Assembly (NCBI RefSeq): GCF_020829685.1
Contig: NZ_JAIVFR010000259.1
Span: forward strand, 1 to 8,065
DNA length: 8,065 nucleotides
From: Nostoc sp. CHAB 5715
Lineage (GTDB): Bacteria > Cyanobacteriota > Cyanobacteriia > Cyanobacteriales > Nostocaceae
Reading direction: 5' to 3'
The notes under the pieces are model-generated. The model ran no database searches. It was given only the letters and a program-made list of their open reading frames with translations, and was not told the DNA's origin. Position numbers and translations under genes: made by a program. Below, in pieces: positions 5,333 to 8,065 of the stretch (positions within the stretch are counted from its first letter, which is position 1; each line of letters starts with the position of its first letter).

Positions 5333-6151
5333 ATGACTTCTTTTGATTCAGTTGAAGATTTGGTACTAGTTGCTGGTGCTACTGGTGGAGTGGGGCAACT
5401 GGTGGTAGGCAACTTACTAGAAAAGGGTTTGAAAGTTCGCGTTCTGACACGCAATGCTGCAAAAGCCGAAGAAATGTTTAACCGGAGAGTGGAAATTGCC
5501 GTTGGTGACATCCGCCAGCCAGCTACACTACCAACCGCAACGCAAGATGTCACCCACATCATAAATTGTACCGGAACCACTGCCTTTCCCTCTGCGCGAT
5601 GGGAATTTGATCAATCCCTAAACTTGATTGAATGGGGAATCACTTTCCTTAACCCCAAATCTAGTGAAGCAAAAGCAAAGAATAGTCCGGCCAAGGTCGA
5701 TGCCCAAGGTGTGAGCAACCTAGTGGCAGCAGCACCCCGCAATTTGAAGCGGTTCGTTTTCGTCTCTTCTTGCGGAATTGAGCGTAAAAATCAGTTTCCT
5801 TTTAGTATTCTTAATGCTTTTGGCGTGTTGGATGCCAAACAGAAGGGCGAAGAGTCCATTATTAACTCAGGATTACCCTACACCATTATCCGCCCAGGAC
5901 GCCTGATTGACGGGCCATATACCTCATACGACCTCAACACCCTCCTGAAGGCAAAAACTGGGGGTAAATACGGTGTGGTAGTAGGCACTGGGGATACACT
6001 TTCGGGCGATACCAGCCGGATTGATGTAGCAAACGCTTGTGTAGAATGCCTTTTACACTCAAGTAGTTCCAGGAAAATTTTTGAAATAGTCAACCAGGGA
6101 CAAAGGCCGCCTGCAATTAACTGGGAAACTCTTTTCTCTGGGCTTGAGTGA
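5333..6151 (+). CDS. Atypical short-chain dehydrogenase/reductase, NAD(P)-binding
   Basis: A 272-residue Rossmann-fold protein. The N-terminal strand and turn LVLVAGATGGVGQ carries the nucleotide-binding motif GATGGVG at residues 15-21. VRVLTRN follows, with Arg40 placed to favour NADP(H), then VGDIRQP with Asp59 near the adenine. Later motifs typical of the atypical SDR / NmrA-like group are VDAQGVSNLVAAA, KRFVFVSSCGIE and GLPYTIIRPGRLIDGP. The classical catalytic YxxxK is not present: the corresponding stretch is FGVLDAKQKGEE, so a redox reaction cannot be assumed. Such proteins in cyanobacteria and chloroplasts range from isoflavone-reductase-like enzymes to assembly factors such as Ycf39; this one is shorter than Ycf39 and I would not assign either. 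The start is the ATG at 5333, with AAAGG six bases before it. It is monocistronic, as repeats follow immediately: the TGA stop overlaps GAGTGAGTGCT. No membrane segment or signal peptide. Confidence 0.85.
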   Translation: MTSFDSVEDLVLVAGATGGVGQLVVGNLLEKGLKVRVLTRNAAKAEEMFNRRVEIAVGDIRQPATLPTATQDVTHIINCTGTTAFPSARWEFDQSLNLIEWGITFLNPKSSEAKAKNSPAKVDAQGVSNLVAAAPRNLKRFVFVSSCGIERKNQFPFSILNAFGVLDAKQKGEESIINSGLPYTIIRPGRLIDGPYTSYDLNTLLKAKTGGKYGVVVGTGDTLSGDTSRIDVANACVECLLHSSSSRKIFEIVNQGQRPPAINWETLFSGLE

Positions 6152-6199
6152 GTGCTGTTAGCGATAGCGGGGCGTTGAGCCAGTGCTGAGTTCAGTGCT
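6150..6199. repeat. GAGTGCT/CAGTGCT repeat abutting the reductase stop
   Basis: GAGTGCT at 6150-6156, CAGTGCT at 6181-6187 and CAGTGCT again at 6193-6199 surround GTTAGCGATAGCGGGGCG. The pattern is that of a cyanobacterial dispersed intergenic repeat. It begins inside the reductase's TGA stop region, so it may have supplied the present C-terminus. Confidence 0.5.
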
Positions 6200-6201
6200 T
6201 T

Positions 6202-6559
6202 TGTAGTTTATTACCTCTAAAGACGGCAAACACCACTCTACCGTTACGGTTCACCCTAATTACTGAAAGTATTAATTCTCATACATTAGACGAAGTGAAG
6301 GCAATAAATCCATGAAATAACTAAAAAAAGTATTTAGTTAGTTTAACCGTCCTAAGCAAGGTTCGGGAAACTACCCTTCATGGACTGGCTACCACTAAGC
6401 TTCAGTATATATATCAGCATATCTGGAGTTTTAACCCCAGAAAAGCCAAAACAAAGGTATTCATGCTGAACTGGCTGATTTATTGACCCTGTTGGTTCAA
6501 AATTTAGTCCTTTATATTCTCATTCATTCATTTGTAGTTATACGGAGCCAGCACCTAAA
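6202..6559 (+). promoter_or_regulatory. dnaK upstream region, no clear heat-shock operator
   Basis: A 358-base intergenic stretch. It holds an AT-rich inverted repeat TAACTAAA/TTTAGTTA at 6318-6340 with a 7-base loop, and a small hairpin CTGG...CCAG at 6423-6440. The AT-rich inverted repeat could end the reductase transcript, but no T-run follows. No CIRCE element (TTAGCACTC-N9-GAGTGCTAA) is present. TATATT at 6513-6518 is a possible -10 without a convincing -35. A GGAG at 6544-6547 lies 12 bases before the dnaK ATG, rather far for a ribosome binding site. Confidence 0.35.
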
Positions 6560-8065
6560 ATGGCAAAAGTAGTTGGAATTGACTTAGGAACAACGAACTC
6601 CTGCGTGGCAGTGATGGAAGGTGGTAAACCCACAGTAATTGCTAATGCTGAAGGTTTTCGGACAACGCCATCAGTAGTCGCATTTGCGAAAAATGGCGAC
6701 AACTTGGTTGGCCAAATTGCCAAACGCCAAGCGGTGATGAACCCCGAAAATACGTTTTACTCAGTCAAACGCTTTATCGGACGCCGCTACGACGAAGTTG
6801 GTAACGAAGCTACGGAAGTTTCTTACAAAGTCCTTAGCAGTAACGGCAATGTCAAATTAGATTGTCCTATAGCTGGTAAACCGTTTGCTCCTGAAGAAAT
6901 TTCTGCAAAAGTTCTTCGCAAACTAGTTGAAGACGCCAGCAAATACCTGGGTGAAACTGTAACCCAAGCTGTAATCACTGTTCCGGCATACTTCAACGAC
7001 TCGCAACGGCAAGCGACAAAAGACGCTGGTAAAATTGCAGGTATTGAAGTTCTACGGATTATCAACGAGCCTACCGCAGCTTCTTTGGCTTATGGGTTTG
7101 ATAAGAAGAGTAACGAAACCATCCTCGTGTTTGACCTTGGTGGTGGTACCTTCGACGTATCCGTGCTGGAAGTAGGAGATGGAGTTTTTGAAGTACTAGC
7201 CACATCTGGTGATACCCACCTCGGCGGTGACGACTTCGATAAAAAAATAGTTGACTTCTTAGCTGAGAAGTTCAAGAAAGCTGAAGGCATTGACCTACGG
7301 AAAGACAAGCAAGCTTTACAACGTCTGACTGAAGCCGCAGAAAAAGCCAAAATTGAGCTTTCTAGCGTTAGCCAAGCAGAAATCAACCTGCCATTTATCA
7401 CCGCTACCCAGGATGGACCCAAGCACCTGGATACAACCCTGACTCGCGCTCAGTTTGAAGAACTTTGCTCTGACTTAATCGACCGTTGCCGTATTCCTGT
7501 GGAAAATGCCCTTCGGGATGCCAAGTTAAACAAAGGCGATATTGATGAAGTGGTGTTAGTTGGTGGTTCTACCCGCATTCCTGCTGTGCAGCAGATTGTG
7601 AAGCAGGTATTGGGTAAAGACCCCAACCAAAGTGTGAACCCTGATGAAGTCGTAGCAGTTGGTGCAGCCATTCAAGCTGGGGTACTGGCTGGTGATGTAA
7701 CTGGCATCTTGCTGTTAGACGTGACACCCCTATCTTTGGGTGTGGAAACATTGGGCGGTGTGATGACCAAAATTATCCCCCGCAACACAACAATTCCCAC
7801 TAAGAAATCAGAAGTTTTCTCCACTGCTGTGGATGGACAAACCAACGTAGAAATTCACGTCCTCCAAGGTGAACGCGAATTCTCTAACGATAACAAGAGT
7901 TTGGGAACATTCCGCCTGGATGGTATTCCTTCTGCACCACGCGGCGTTCCCATTGTCAACAGTATTATGGATAAATGCCGGATCGTGAATCTGGATAAGG
8001 ATATCAACCTGCCAGAAACCGATGCCAAAGAGATGAGTGCCGACGATCGCGATAATATTGTTGGC
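6560..8065 (+). CDS. Chaperone DnaK (Hsp70), 5' part; interrupted or rearranged after residue 464
   Basis: The frame starts [22 protein letters not shown] and remains open to the window end (502 codons). The ATPase domain is complete. It has the phosphate-1 motif IDLGTTNS at 6-13, [29 protein letters not shown], the second Hsp70 signature [13 protein letters not shown] at 190-202, and the third signature [15 protein letters not shown]. The interdomain linker [11 protein letters not shown] (from about 384) and the start of the substrate-binding beta domain ([40 protein letters not shown]) follow. DnaK refolds client proteins with DnaJ and GrpE in an ATP-driven cycle; the sequence resembles the DnaK2 type of cyanobacteria. 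After [10 protein letters not shown] (Pro464, ending at base 7951) the expected QIEVTFDIDANGIL is absent, and 38 unrelated residues follow. So the visible product lacks the rest of the beta domain and the lid. Upstream there is no dnaJ or grpE. Confidence 0.93.
   Translation, partial: MAKVVGIDLGTTNSCVAVMEGGKPTVIANAEGFRTTPSVVAFAKNGDNLVGQIAKRQAVMNPENTFYSVKRFIGRRYDEVGNEATEVSYKVLSSNGNVKLDCPIAGKPFAPEEISAKVLRKLVEDASKYLGETVTQAVITVPAYFNDSQRQATKDAGKIAGIEVLRIINEPTAASLAYGFDKKSNETILVFDLGGGTFDVSVLEVGDGVFEVLATSGDTHLGGDDFDKKIVDFLAEKFKKAEGIDLRKDKQALQRLTEAAEKAKIELSSVSQAEINLPFITATQDGPKHLDTTLTRAQFEELCSDLIDRCRIPVENALRDAKLNKGDIDEVVLVGGSTRIPAVQQIVKQVLGKDPNQSVNPDEVVAVGAAIQAGVLAGDVTGILLLDVTPLSLGVETLGGVMTKIIPRNTTIPTKKSEVFSTAVDGQTNVEIHVLQGEREFSNDNKSLGTFRLDGIPSAPRGVPIVNSIMDKCRIVNLDKDINLPETDAKEMSADDRDNIVG
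7952..8065 (+). other. Non-DnaK sequence fused in frame to dnaK
   Basis: The 38 codons read [20 protein letters not shown] then [18 protein letters not shown], without a stop. I do not recognise a family. An ATG at 7967-7969 ([12 protein letters not shown]) could be the start of a separate gene belonging to an inserted element, although no ribosome binding site is obvious. The stretch is acidic and protein-like, so it is probably coding. Confidence 0.5.

Noticed and set aside
5320..6093. Minus-strand open frames over the reductase gene
   Set aside because: They are antisense to a well-supported Rossmann-fold protein; their translations are low-complexity Ser/Thr/Pro-rich with no motif.
6150..6199. 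CIRCE heat-shock operator suggested by GAGTGCT near dnaK
   Set aside because: The GAGTGCT/CAGTGCT copies are direct, not an inverted pair with a 9-base spacer, and they lie about 360 bases before dnaK next to the reductase stop.
6538..7751. Several minus-strand open frames over dnaK
   Set aside because: Antisense shadows of a strongly conserved chaperone gene.
7952..8065. Intein in DnaK
   Set aside because: An intein would begin with Cys or Ser and show its N-terminal splicing motif; the sequence begins IVNSIMDKC, with no such start at the junction. The far border is outside the window, so it cannot be fully excluded.

Overview
The window looks like chromosomal DNA of a filamentous, probably heterocyst-forming cyanobacterium (Nostoc/Anabaena type). 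The evidence is five exact copies of the HIP1 octamer GCGATCGC, arrays of 7-bp short tandem repeats, mosaic repeats built from GCGTAGCC/CTCTACGAGACGC-like words, moderately AT-rich composition with long repeat-filled intergenic spaces, and cyanobacterial protein families. Only four genes look substantial: an AIM24-family protein, a soluble histidine kinase, an atypical NAD(P)-binding short-chain reductase, and the 5' part of dnaK. The rest is repeats, small mobile-element-like foldbacks and gene remnants.

Layout. 1-743: a heptamer array with a hairpin, then an AIM24-like gene on the minus strand. 744-1492: a repeat zone with a 76-bp inverted repeat, a ~200-bp MITE-like element centred on a 33-bp palindrome, and a terminator-like hairpin serving the kinase. 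1493-2938: a histidine kinase on the minus strand, carrying six in-frame copies of a 7-bp repeat just ahead of its phospho-acceptor histidine. 3102-3384: two gene scraps fused end to end, a histidine-kinase H-box and a Rieske [2Fe-2S] domain. 3399-3845: repeats and a ~320-bp foldback with a hairpin-rich centre. 4004-4832: a bacteriocin-like double-glycine leader peptide gene on the minus strand. It has its own promoter-like box, terminator-like hairpin and two sets of three 9-bp direct repeats upstream, but is split by an in-frame TAA. 4833-5332: repeats and an unrecognised remnant. 5333-6151: the reductase on the plus strand. 6560-8065: dnaK on the plus strand, running off the end.

The two observations most worth following are these. 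(1) The dnaK reading frame matches DnaK up to Pro464 and then changes within one codon to unrelated but still open sequence, as expected at the border of an inserted or interrupting element or of a rearrangement. (2) The small double-glycine peptide locus has an unusual paired set of triple 9-bp repeats. The four main genes show no operon relationship: they lie on different strands and are separated by long repeat-rich spaces.
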